Shown here: one piece after another, positions 17,625 to 24,329 of the stretch
How positions within the stretch are numbered: position 1 is the first letter of the stretch
Layout of the letters: every line of letters begins with the position of its first letter
Source of the DNA: UBA11164 sp034376725
GTDB taxonomy: Bacteria; Pseudomonadota; Gammaproteobacteria; Xanthomonadales; Xanthomonadaceae
Direction of reading: 5' to 3'
Length of the DNA stretch: 30,169 nucleotides
Assembly: GCA_034376725.1 (NCBI GenBank)
Contig: JAXMJH010000084.1
Location: forward strand, 1 to 30,169
Notes under the pieces: generated by a model
Told to the model about the DNA's origin: nothing
What the model saw: only the letters and a program-made list of their open reading frames with translations
The model's database searches: none
Translations under genes and position numbers: made by a program

Positions 17625-18963
17625 GGCCGCGCTCCGCCGGCGCGGCCGGTTTTTCGGGGCTCATGGGTTCGGCCGCAGACGGCTCACGGTGATCGCTGTG
17701 CGCATCGTGATCGGGCTCGCTGCCCGATGGGTCGGCTTCCGGCGCGCGCATGCGGCGCATGCCGCTGCGCAGTTCGGCTTCGGAGTCGAGCAGGAACTGG
17801 CCGGAAACCACGATGGCATCGCCGTCGTCGAGGCCTGAACGCACTTCGATACGGTCGTCGTAGCGCTCGCCCAACTCGACATCGACCGACTCGAAATTGC
17901 CGGCGTCGGTCTGCTTCACCACTCGCGCGCCGGCGCCGGTGCGGATCACCGCTTCGGCCGGTATCAGCAGCACGCCATGCCGCAGCGCGCCCGACAGTTC
18001 GGCGTTCAGCCAGGCACCGGGCGGCAGGCGCTGGGTGGATTCGTGAAGCACGAAGCGCAGCGACTGGGTCTGGCTGACCGGATCGGCCTGCGGGTAGAGG
18101 AATCCCGCTTCGCCCAGCCATTCGGTTCCGGGCCGACCGGGCAGTTCGAAGCGCGCACCGACCGGGTAGCCAAGCGATTCGGCCTGGCCGGGAAACAGCC
18201 GCGCATCCACCCAGACCCGGTCGCGCGCGACCACTTCGAGCAGCGGCTTGTCCGGCGTTGCGCGGCCGCCGTGGTGAATGGTGATCGCGACCACTGAACC
18301 CGACACCGCCGCCCGCAGCGGCAGCCGCCGCTTCGAGACGCCTGAGGCCCGGACCGCATCGATGTCGGCCTGGGCGATGCCCAGCCGGCGCAATCGCTCG
18401 ATGGCGCCGGGAGCGGCAGCCTCGGACAGCAGCATTTCCTCCTGCGCCTGAACCAGCACCGGACTGTAGATCTCCGCGAGAATCTGGCCGGCCTCGACGG
18501 GCTCGCCCACCTCGTGCACATGCAGCCGCTCGACCCAGCCCTCTGTGCGGCTGAGCAGCATCCATCGGCTGTCCGGGTCGGCCCGGACTTGCGCGCTTGC
18601 GCGCAGCCGGGACCTGACCGAATCGCGCTCGACCCGCCCCAGCCGCATCCCCAGCGTTTGCTGCACGGCCGGCGAAACCGCGATGCCGTGGGCAGCTCCG
18701 GCTGCGTCGGCATACATCGGCACCAGATCCATATCCATGAATGGCGACCGGCCCGGCGCGTCGAAGTGCACTTCGGGGCGCATCGGGTCGTACCAGTACA
18801 GCACTTCCGGTTCGGCACGGCTCGCCGACTTGGCGTGGCTTTTCGCATCGGATTGCTCCGACGAATCGGACACGGCGAGCTTTTCGGCGCAGGCGGCCAC
18901 CGACACCATCACGGACAGGAGCAGCAGACGCGGCAGCGCGTTTCGGATCGAACCTAGGGTCAT
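17614..18963 (-). CDS. cusB: Cu(I)/Ag(I) RND efflux periplasmic adaptor
   Basis: A 449-residue membrane-fusion protein. A signal peptide with lipobox-like SVAAC (Cys25) precedes a metal-binding segment with YWYDPM (Met61) and SPFMDM (Met76, Met78). These three methionines have the same spacing as the Cu/Ag-binding M49, M64 and M66 of E. coli CusB precursor. Then come barrel-sandwich, alpha-hairpin (around EEMLLSEAAAPGAIERLRRL) and beta-barrel regions typical of adaptors. The C-terminal tail is rich in His and acidic residues (DHDAHSDH, RGHAH), a likely extra metal-handling tail. I chose the ATG at 18963; a TTG four codons upstream lacks a ribosome-binding site. It lies 63 bases after the copL-like gene and overlaps cusA by 11 bases. 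Confidence 0.9.
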   Translation of the reverse strand: MTLGSIRNALPRLLLLSVMVSVAACAEKLAVSDSSEQSDAKSHAKSASRAEPEVLYWYDPMRPEVHFDAPGRSPFMDMDLVPMYADAAGAAHGIAVSPAVQQTLGMRLGRVERDSVRSRLRASAQVRADPDSRWMLLSRTEGWVERLHVHEVGEPVEAGQILAEIYSPVLVQAQEEMLLSEAAAPGAIERLRRLGIAQADIDAVRASGVSKRRLPLRAAVSGSVVAITIHHGGRATPDKPLLEVVARDRVWVDARLFPGQAESLGYPVGARFELPGRPGTEWLGEAGFLYPQADPVSQTQSLRFVLHESTQRLPPGAWLNAELSGALRHGVLLIPAEAVIRTGAGARVVKQTDAGNFESVDVELGERYDDRIEVRSGLDDGDAIVVSGQFLLDSEAELRSGMRRMRAPEADPSGSEPDHDAHSDHREPSAAEPMSPEKPAAPAERGHAH

Positions 18964-19026
18964 GACGATTTCCAACTGACAGCAGGAGCGGCCGGGGCGG
19001 TGGAGCGACCCGGATCGGTCTGGCGA

Positions 19027-19464
19027 TCAGGCGGAAATCGGGGGTCGCAGGGCGCGCGGCAGGCTGGGCGAAGGGTTTTCGAGGTTCGCTGCCGAGACCG
19101 GCACGCTGCGGCCAGTCGGAGCCGGCGACATCAGGCTGGGCGTGAGCGCGACCTGCCAGGACGAGGCGCTGCACAGCGCTTCGCAGTTGCCGGGACACAG
19201 TTCGGCGCCGGTCAAGCAGGTGCTGGGGTCGGAACCATCGCAGCACGACATGCCGCTGCTGACATGGGTCTGGCTTTCTTCATGACCGGCTTCATGACCG
19301 GCAGGCGCAACTTGGTCGAGTTCGGCGTCCATGGTGTGATGGCACAGGGCAGGGCCGGAGGCTGCAGCAAGCGAAGCCCAGACACCGGTCGAAAACACCA
19401 GCGAAACCGCCAGCAGCAGGCGACTGGCGATAAAAAACAAGCGCTTGGCGAATACCCTGGACAC
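19027..19464 (-). CDS. CopL-like Cys/His-rich exported metal-binding protein
   Basis: A 145-residue protein that opens the copper operon. The N-terminus is a signal peptide (basic SRVFAKR, hydrophobic core ending about WASLAAASG). The mature part holds likely Cu ligands: CHHTM, HEAGHEESQTH, MSCCDGSDPSTC, and four more cysteines up to EALC. It ends with a Pro/Arg-rich segment (LPRALRPPISA) that I associate with the CopL group, small proteins known in Xanthomonas to lie ahead of copper genes and to be needed for their induction. The frame starts with GTG at 19464, only six bases from a strong -10, so translation may be leaderless; a TTG eight codons later is the alternative but would remove the basic part of the signal peptide. 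Family assignment is moderate. Confidence 0.65.
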   Translation of the reverse strand: MSRVFAKRLFFIASRLLLAVSLVFSTGVWASLAAASGPALCHHTMDAELDQVAPAGHEAGHEESQTHVSSGMSCCDGSDPSTCLTGAELCPGNCEALCSASSWQVALTPSLMSPAPTGRSVPVSAANLENPSPSLPRALRPPISA

Positions 19465-19470
19465 CGGATC

Positions 19471-19498
19471 AGTATACCAGTGTGCGCGGGCAGACCAA
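19471..19498 (-). promoter_or_regulatory. Extended -10 promoter of the copper operon
   Basis: On the minus strand TGGTATACT forms an extended -10 (hexamer TATACT at 19471-19476, TG at 19478-19479), with TTGGTC at 19493-19498 as a partial -35 and a 16-base spacer. The predicted transcript start falls at about 19462-19464, on the GTG that begins the copL-like gene. The spacer is not the 19-20 bases used by MerR/CueR activators, and no CueR dyad was seen. Confidence 0.6.
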
Positions 19499-19526
19499 GG
19501 CCCATGCAGGTCGGCCCGCTGAACCG

Positions 19527-19979
19527 CTAGAGCAGCGCTGCCACATGCTCGAACACATCGACCGACGGGTGATTGACCAGATCCTTGCCGAGCCAGTGCT
19601 CGATCGACAGCGCCGTGGCTGGGTCGAGTTCCGCTTTCAAGCGGCTGCCGAAGCGGGCAGGGGCCACGATGATCAGCCGCTCGAATCGGCCCTCAGCCTG
19701 ACTGGTCGACAGAAATCCAGCCAGCTCGGCGGCAAAACGCTGTGCCGCGACAGCCTTTGGGTCAGTGCGCGGCTGAACTGCATGCCGGGTATCGCTGGCG
19801 CTCTCCTGCACCCGCGCCGGGCGATCGCTGAAGCCGCTCTGATCGGGATACTGGCGGCCAAGCTCCTTGAAATCGGCCATTTCGACCAGGGCACGGCCAT
19901 CCTCGCGCGGAGCAAACACCCGCGCCAGCCCGGCATCGGCGACCACCACCCATGTTGCACTGACTTTGTCGTCTCGCAT
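19527..19979 (-). CDS. Host_attach-family protein, 150 residues
   Basis: Matches the pattern of the Host_attach (host attachment protein) family: MRDDKVSATWVVVADAGLAR at the start, then a variable region with LGRQYPDQSGFSDRPARVQ, a central AVAAQRFAAELAGFLSTSQA helix, and RLIIVAPARFGSRLKAEL followed by the conserved KDLVNHP segment. No signal peptide or membrane helix, so cytoplasmic. The family was named from a plant-associated bacterium but its biochemical role is unclear; the fold resembles release-factor-like eRF1 domains in my view (inference). The ATG at 19979 has AGAGGA six bases upstream. The gene is divergent from fnr across a 350-base region holding a possible FNR site. Confidence 0.75.
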   Translation of the reverse strand: MRDDKVSATWVVVADAGLARVFAPREDGRALVEMADFKELGRQYPDQSGFSDRPARVQESASDTRHAVQPRTDPKAVAAQRFAAELAGFLSTSQAEGRFERLIIVAPARFGSRLKAELDPATALSIEHWLGKDLVNHPSVDVFEHVAALL

Positions 19980-20200
19980 GGCTGTCCTCTCCCGGTTTGC
20001 CCGCCCAGCCTGGACGGTGCCGCCATTATCCGAGGCCGGCCGTGGTGCAGCATTGACGGGCGTCAGTTCCGGCTTCGCTCGTCCACCGGTGGCGCAATCG
20101 GTGCAGCGAAAAAGGCCAGCGGGTATAGCGCGATGCGCCCCGCCAAACTGCGCGGTGAGGCGCAATGGCCGCATTGGCGCTACGATTAGGTGCGGGTTCC

Positions 20201-20214
20201 TTGATCCGGATCGC
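20201..20214. promoter_or_regulatory. Candidate FNR box
   Basis: TTGATCCGGATCGC matches the FNR consensus TTGAT-N4-ATCAA at 8 of 10 positions, and its core GATCCGGATC is a perfect palindrome. It lies between the divergent Host_attach and fnr genes, a natural place for autoregulation. Distance to the predicted fnr start of transcription is about 88 bases, which would suit upstream activation or control of the divergent gene rather than a class II site. Confidence 0.45.
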
Positions 20215-20259
20215 ACCCGTTTCGCGTCAGCGCTGAGCCGTCCTCGATTGCTTGGCGCC

Positions 20260-20288
20260 TTGGCAGCGCCGCCGCCCCCGGTTATCGC
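20260..20288 (+). promoter_or_regulatory. Candidate promoter of fnr
   Basis: TTGGCA (20260-20265, 5 of 6 matches to the -35 consensus) and TATCGC (20283-20288, 3 of 6 matches to the -10) with a 17-base spacer. Transcript start would be near 20295, about 35 bases before the ATG. Confidence 0.35.
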
Positions 20289-20329
20289 GGGGACGATACT
20301 ATTCGACTATCCACGTCGCCCGCATTGGA

Positions 20330-21127
20330 ATGAATGCCGTGAATATCGAGAACCACCGCGTCTATGATCTGGCCCATTTGCGGCATTTGTGCGCGGCCTG
20401 CGGCTTGCGCGACCTGTGCCTGCCGGGCGGATTGGATGCCGAGGGACTGCGCATGATCGACTCGGTGATTCAGGACAAACGCCCACTCTCTGCTCGCGAT
20501 ACGCTCTACCACGCAGGCAGTCCGCTGGAGGGGCTGTTCATCGTTCGCTCCGGGTCGTTGATCAGCTCGATTTCGACTGAGAACGGCGATGTGCAGATCG
20601 TCGGCTTTCATTTGCCGGGCGAAGTCATCGGCCTCGATGGCCTGGCTCAGCATCGGCACGCCTGCACCATGATTTCGCTGGAGCGGACCCAAGTCTGCGC
20701 GCTGTCGATACACGCGATTCACGAGGTCGTTGCAGAAATCCCCTCGCTCAAGACATGGTTTCTCGACCTCATCGGGCGCGAAACCATGCACGATTACGAA
20801 CACGTCGCCATGATGGGCAAACGCCTGGCGCACGAGCGTCTGGCCAGTTTTCTGCTCAGCTTCTCGCATCGCCACGAGCGCATCAAGCGCGATCCATTCC
20901 GGCTCAAGCTCACCATGTCGCGCAGCGAGCTGGGTAATTATCTGGGCTTGGCAGAGGAAACCATCAGCCGGTTGTTCAGTCGGTTACAGGACAAGGGGCT
21001 TCTCGACGTTTCCCGCAAGCAGGTAGTCATCGTCGACATCGACGGCCTGGCCGCGGAATGCGGCGGGCAGCGTTATCCGCCGGTCGTGGCTGGGGGAACC
21101 GAGCGTGCGCAGCGTGCTGGCACCTAG
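20330..21127 (+). CDS. fnr: FNR/Anr-type oxygen-sensing transcription regulator
   Basis: A 265-residue CRP/FNR-family regulator. Cys21, Cys24, Cys30 and Cys123 fall exactly one residue after the [4Fe-4S] ligands C20, C23, C29 and C122 of E. coli FNR. The DNA-reading residues of the helix-turn-helix (Glu210, Ser213, Arg214 in AEETISR) are likewise offset by one from FNR E209, S212, R213, so it should bind TTGAT-N4-ATCAA-type sites. It therefore switches genes in response to oxygen loss. The numbering supports the ATG at 20330 as start, although the only Shine-Dalgarno-like GGA touches it; the GTG at 20339, three codons in, is an alternative. The C-terminal tail (ECGGQRYPPVVAGGTERAQ) extends past the usual end. 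Confidence 0.9.
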   Translation: MNAVNIENHRVYDLAHLRHLCAACGLRDLCLPGGLDAEGLRMIDSVIQDKRPLSARDTLYHAGSPLEGLFIVRSGSLISSISTENGDVQIVGFHLPGEVIGLDGLAQHRHACTMISLERTQVCALSIHAIHEVVAEIPSLKTWFLDLIGRETMHDYEHVAMMGKRLAHERLASFLLSFSHRHERIKRDPFRLKLTMSRSELGNYLGLAEETISRLFSRLQDKGLLDVSRKQVVIVDIDGLAAECGGQRYPPVVAGGTERAQRAGT

Positions 21128-21220
21128 ATTGGTCGGGTAGGGCGAGGGTGCCATCCGGCGAGGTCGGTCCGCTGGCTTCGATCGCGGCATCCGCCTTGCC
21201 CGATAAGGGTCAATCCGAAT

Positions 21221-21282
21221 GGCTTGAGGCGCGTCAAGCCCTGGCGCCTGGTTTCGGCCGAAACTGTTCAGGTCACCGTGAC
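21221..21282. repeat. Three successive inverted repeats upstream of the serine proteinase gene
   Basis: In the 169-base gap after fnr: GGCTTGA/TCAAGCC with a 6-base loop (21221-21240); the perfect 14-bp palindrome GTTTCGGCCGAAAC (21251-21264); and GTCAC-C-GTGAC (21272-21282), which ends 14 bases before the TTG start. The first could act as a terminator for fnr without a T-run; the other two look like operator sites. Confidence 0.5.
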
Positions 21283-21296
21283 GTGGAGTCGTACCT

Positions 21297-22142
21297 TTGG
21301 AGCTGACCTATCTGTTCTGGTTGCTGCTTCTGGTTTCGCTGTTGCAGCCGCTGTTTCGCCAGCGTCTGCTGGAGGCCGCCCGTCGCCGTCTGCGGATCGA
21401 AATCGAGAACGCGCACGGAAGCCGGGTGATCCTGCTGGTCCATCGGCAGGAGACCATGAGCCTGTTCGGAATCCCACTGATGCGCTACATCGACATCCAG
21501 GATTCCGAAGAGGTGATACGGGCCATCCTGCAAACCGACCCGGATCGCCCCATCGATCTGATCCTGCACACGCCGGGTGGGCTGGCGCTGCCGTCATTGC
21601 AGATTGCGCGTGCCATCGCGCGGCATCCGGGCACCGTGACAGCCTACGTGCCGCATTACGCGATGTCCGGCGGCACGCTCATTGCGCTGGCGGCCGACCG
21701 GATCGTGATGTGTGAACACGCAGTTCTCGGGCCGATCGATCCGCAGATTGGCGGTTATCCAGCGGCGTCGATTCTGCGTGCGGTCGCGCGCAAGGAGGCC
21801 AAGGATGTCGATGAAGAGTTTCTTGTTCTTGCCGATCAGTCGGAGTTGGCCGTCGCCCAGCTTCGACGCGCAGTCCTGACGATACTGGAGCCACGGCTGC
21901 GAGAAGACTTGGCCGAGAATGTCGCGCGGGTACTTTCCGAGGGCCAATGGACTCACGACTACCCGATCACGCCGTCCGAAGCCGCCGGCCTTGGCCTGAC
22001 CGTGGAAACCGCCATGCCCGACAGCATCCTGCACATGATGAGCCTGTATCCTCAGCCGCTCCGGCGCACGCCAAGCGTCGAGTACGGCAGCCGCCGACGG
22101 CCGCCGCCCGAACCGGAACAAAAGCCCGCTTTGCCCGAGTGA
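21297..22142 (+). CDS. Membrane-anchored Clp-fold serine proteinase, SDH family
   Basis: A 281-residue protein of the SDH (serine dehydrogenase proteinase) group, distant relatives of ClpP and SppA. An N-terminal membrane helix (LTYLFWLLLLVSLLQPLF) is followed by a basic stretch and a crotonase/ClpP-like core: IDLILHTPGG (oxyanion region, 86-95) and YAMSGGT with the likely nucleophile Ser124, then AADRIVMCEHAVLGPIDPQI. The second half has a helical segment (EEFLVLADQSELAVAQLRRA) and the THDYPIT(P) motif usual in the family. It is expected to cleave membrane or misfolded proteins at the inner membrane; the substrate is not known. The TTG at 21297 has GGAG eight bases upstream. The Pro/Arg-rich tail is typical of an unstructured C-terminus. 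Confidence 0.82.
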   Translation: MELTYLFWLLLLVSLLQPLFRQRLLEAARRRLRIEIENAHGSRVILLVHRQETMSLFGIPLMRYIDIQDSEEVIRAILQTDPDRPIDLILHTPGGLALPSLQIARAIARHPGTVTAYVPHYAMSGGTLIALAADRIVMCEHAVLGPIDPQIGGYPAASILRAVARKEAKDVDEEFLVLADQSELAVAQLRRAVLTILEPRLREDLAENVARVLSEGQWTHDYPITPSEAAGLGLTVETAMPDSILHMMSLYPQPLRRTPSVEYGSRRRPPPEPEQKPALPE

Positions 22143-22369
22143 CTCGGCGCTGAGCGCGGACACACATGCGGCCACGGCGCGGGTTGCTTGGGCGTTGGCG
22201 GGGCATCTGGTTGGGGCGGCTGGCGTAGCCGTTTCTGCGTCACGTGCCGCGGAAAAACAGAGGCCAATTCAGTCGAACGCGGAACACAGCAGGCTGGCCC
22301 CGTCGGAGCGTGGATAACCTTTGGAGCGCATTGGTTGCGCGCGAGTCAGCTATTTGGAGAATGACGGCA
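22143..22369 (+). other. 227-bp intergenic region
   Basis: Between the serine proteinase gene and the 572-residue unknown protein, both plus strand. GT-rich without clear promoter hexamers. The downstream frame is open from 22244 but I place its start at 22370, where spacing to TTTGGAGA fits. Confidence 0.4.
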
Positions 22370-24088
22370 ATGACGCGTTTTGACGAAAGTGCGCTGCGAG
22401 CGCTGGCCTGGCCGGATGACCCGATCCCGCTCGATTGGTTGCTCGAAGCGGAAGGGGCGATCAGTTTCCTACTGGACAACGCCGGGCGGGATGAGATCGT
22501 GATCTACGCGAGTGCCGGCGCCGTTTACATCCACGGAGTGCTAGCACCTACCGCGCAGATTTCGCCTGCCGATCAGGATGATTTGCTCAACGCATACGTC
22601 ACGCCTGAGGATAGCTGGTGCATCCAGAAGGCCTGGGGCGGCGGGGAAGGGCACCGGATTTATCTGGATCCGCCCATGAGCCATTCGGGCGCCAAGTCCT
22701 TGGCAGGGGGCGAGAAGCTGATTTTCCGTCGCTCCTTCCATGGGGTGGCCGAATCGCGGTGGCCGCTCGAGCTTAGCCAGAAGTTCGTCCACAGCCTGGG
22801 CGTGTACTGGGTCGAGGAGCGCAACGCGTTTTGCCGGCTCGACAACAAGGGTGACATCGAAGATGTCATCCGGGTCATCTGGCTGAAGAACGACCACGGC
22901 GAGAGCAGCGCGGTCGTCGTCACGGTGCTGATCAAGGAGCTGGTGACCTACATGGCGCTGGCTGAGATGTCGCTAGTGCTGAAGTTCGATTTCACGCGCA
23001 CCGACCCAAAGGCCTTCGGAGGGTGGGCGCAGGAAGGCCAAGCCATGCGCAGAGCGCCGGACCTGTTCTACAGCGTCGGGCGCACGGGAAATGCCAGCTA
23101 CGCCAACGGCTGCATGATCATGCGCACGGGCCTGACCGTGGAGCAGTTGGTCCAGGAGTGGAAAGACGAAGACGATCCGAAGGCGAGGAAGTTCGCCACA
23201 TTCAAGATCGTCGACTGGAAGAACGATCGACAGATCGAGATATCCTGCGCGCCGAAGTTCTTGTCGAACTGTTTCGAAATGGAACCGACTGAGAAGCCCT
23301 TCGAGATATCGCCTGCCTTCTTTCGGCCGGAAGTCCTGATGCGCTTCAAGAGCGACCCGGAGAAGTTCGACCTGACCGATCGCACGATCAGCTGTCGTAA
23401 CGCGTGGTACTTGAGGACCTACGACATCAACGAGGCTGGACAGGTGCATACCTACATCGGCTACCTCGCCAATCTGCCGTACGAAGAGCAGCTGTACTGG
23501 CAGTCGTTCAACGAATGGCCCAAAGGACCCATCTCCAAGCGCGCCTTCGAGAACGATTTCGAAGGCAAGTTCAGCAGCGAGTACGACCCGCTGTGCATGA
23601 TTAAGTACAAGATTCGCCAGCTCGACGAAAGGCCGCCTGCCTGGTGGAAGGCGCGCGGCGACTCTTTGCTCGACGCTGCGCACTATCCGGCGACCGATTC
23701 GGTGTCCGAATGGGGCAATGAAATTCTGGCGCTGGATCAAGTGCTGATCGAGGGCTTCTTGAGCAAGTCGCTCAGGCAGTTGGCTGAGGGGGCCGGGCGC
23801 CCCGTCGAAAAGCAGTGGCAGTCGATCCGACTACTACAGGATCTGCTCGAGGCACACGGACGGACGGTGGATGACGCGAGGGCGGTGGTCGAACCGCTGG
23901 CCACGCTGCATGCCTTGCGTAGCAAACTCAAGGGCCACGGTGCACCGAGCGAACGGACGGAAGCGGCAAAACGCGCCCGGACCGAGCACTTGACTCTGCG
24001 TGCCCACTTCAGAGCGCTTGCCGCTGGATGTGATCACGCCTTTGTGGCTGTGCTCAAATCGCTGGGTTCGACCATCGATCTCGGATGA
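22370..24088 (+). CDS. Unknown 572-residue protein with a possible HEPN-like C-terminus
   Basis: Family not recognised. No signal peptide or membrane helix, so probably cytoplasmic. The long N-terminal part (1 to about 440) is mixed alpha/beta, with conserved-looking motifs such as WVEERNAFCRLDNKGDIEDV, GCMIMRTG and RNAWYLRTYDINEAGQVHTY. The C-terminal ~130 residues are helical and contain LHALRSKLKGHG, an R-x5-H pattern embedded in an LRxKLxGHG setting that recalls HEPN-type RNase or abortive-infection domains; this is a resemblance, not proof. The ATG at 22370 (MTRFDESALR) is preferred because GGAG lies ten bases upstream; the ATG at 22361 is only one base after it. The gene is the last one before the dif-like site, and its codon use looks slightly less GC-biased than its neighbours. 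Confidence 0.7.
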   Translation: MTRFDESALRALAWPDDPIPLDWLLEAEGAISFLLDNAGRDEIVIYASAGAVYIHGVLAPTAQISPADQDDLLNAYVTPEDSWCIQKAWGGGEGHRIYLDPPMSHSGAKSLAGGEKLIFRRSFHGVAESRWPLELSQKFVHSLGVYWVEERNAFCRLDNKGDIEDVIRVIWLKNDHGESSAVVVTVLIKELVTYMALAEMSLVLKFDFTRTDPKAFGGWAQEGQAMRRAPDLFYSVGRTGNASYANGCMIMRTGLTVEQLVQEWKDEDDPKARKFATFKIVDWKNDRQIEISCAPKFLSNCFEMEPTEKPFEISPAFFRPEVLMRFKSDPEKFDLTDRTISCRNAWYLRTYDINEAGQVHTYIGYLANLPYEEQLYWQSFNEWPKGPISKRAFENDFEGKFSSEYDPLCMIKYKIRQLDERPPAWWKARGDSLLDAAHYPATDSVSEWGNEILALDQVLIEGFLSKSLRQLAEGAGRPVEKQWQSIRLLQDLLEAHGRTVDDARAVVEPLATLHALRSKLKGHGAPSERTEAAKRARTEHLTLRAHFRALAAGCDHAFVAVLKSLGSTIDLG

Positions 24089-24329
24089 TTGACGATCTGG
24101 AGAAGTTCTGGGTTTTCGGAGCAGAACGCTAACGTCTGATGGCGGTTGCCAAGGAGTATTGAGTGACAGGTCGTCGACAACGAGTTCCCGGATGGGAAAT
24201 GCGATGTCGATGCTATAGTTTACATAATATACATTATGCGCAGTTTACGGCCTGAGCCTTTCGAGATTGGTCTCTTCTTTGCTCACTATCTTGCCAACCC
24301 GCACAATCCCAAGCGTACAGCCGGCTCGG
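24089..24329. other. 241-bp convergent intergenic region holding the dif-like site
   Basis: Separates rightward and leftward genes that meet here. It contains the 28-bp dif-like site and an AT-rich stretch around it (24210-24250), unusual in this GC-rich window. A direct repeat AGTTTAC occurs at 24217-24223 and 24242-24248. No gene or clear terminator was found. Confidence 0.6.
24217..24244 (-). other. dif: dif-like XerC/XerD recombination site (chromosome terminus)
   Basis: Read on the minus strand, the 28 bp consist of a XerC-side arm ACTGCGCATAA, central TGTATA, and XerD-side arm TTATGTAAACT. E. coli dif, as I recall it, has GGTGCGCATAA, TGTATA, TTATGTTAAAT: two mismatches in each outer arm, none in the six central bases, 24 of 28 overall. 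The site lies between convergent genes and at the point where GGGNAGGG octamers change direction. It should be where XerC and XerD, activated by FtsK, resolve chromosome dimers. A dif copy brought by an Xer-using mobile element is the alternative, but no second copy was seen in the window. Confidence 0.85.

Larger units (their letters stand above)
19980..20329. other. 350-bp divergent regulatory region (Host_attach / fnr)
   Basis: No gene recognised. It contains the candidate FNR box at 20201-20214 and a candidate fnr promoter at 20260-20288. The frame that would extend the Host_attach gene back to about 20216 lacks a better start than 19979. Confidence 0.5.

Noticed and set aside
14229..18077. 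Long open frames on the plus strand opposite cusA and cusB (several hundred codons each)
   Set aside because: Their composition (Gln, His, Gly, Arg rich, low complexity) is typical of antisense frames in GC-rich genes, and the minus-strand proteins are clear family members with conserved active residues.
19471..19498. CueR/MerR-type operator in the copper promoter
   Set aside because: The spacer is 16 bases rather than 19-20 and there is no matching dyad between the hexamers.
24217..24244. Reading the dif-like site as an attachment site of an Xer-using integrative element
   Set aside because: Only one copy is present in the window and the KOPS polarity changes right at it, which fits the native terminus better. 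Not excluded without flanking genome data.
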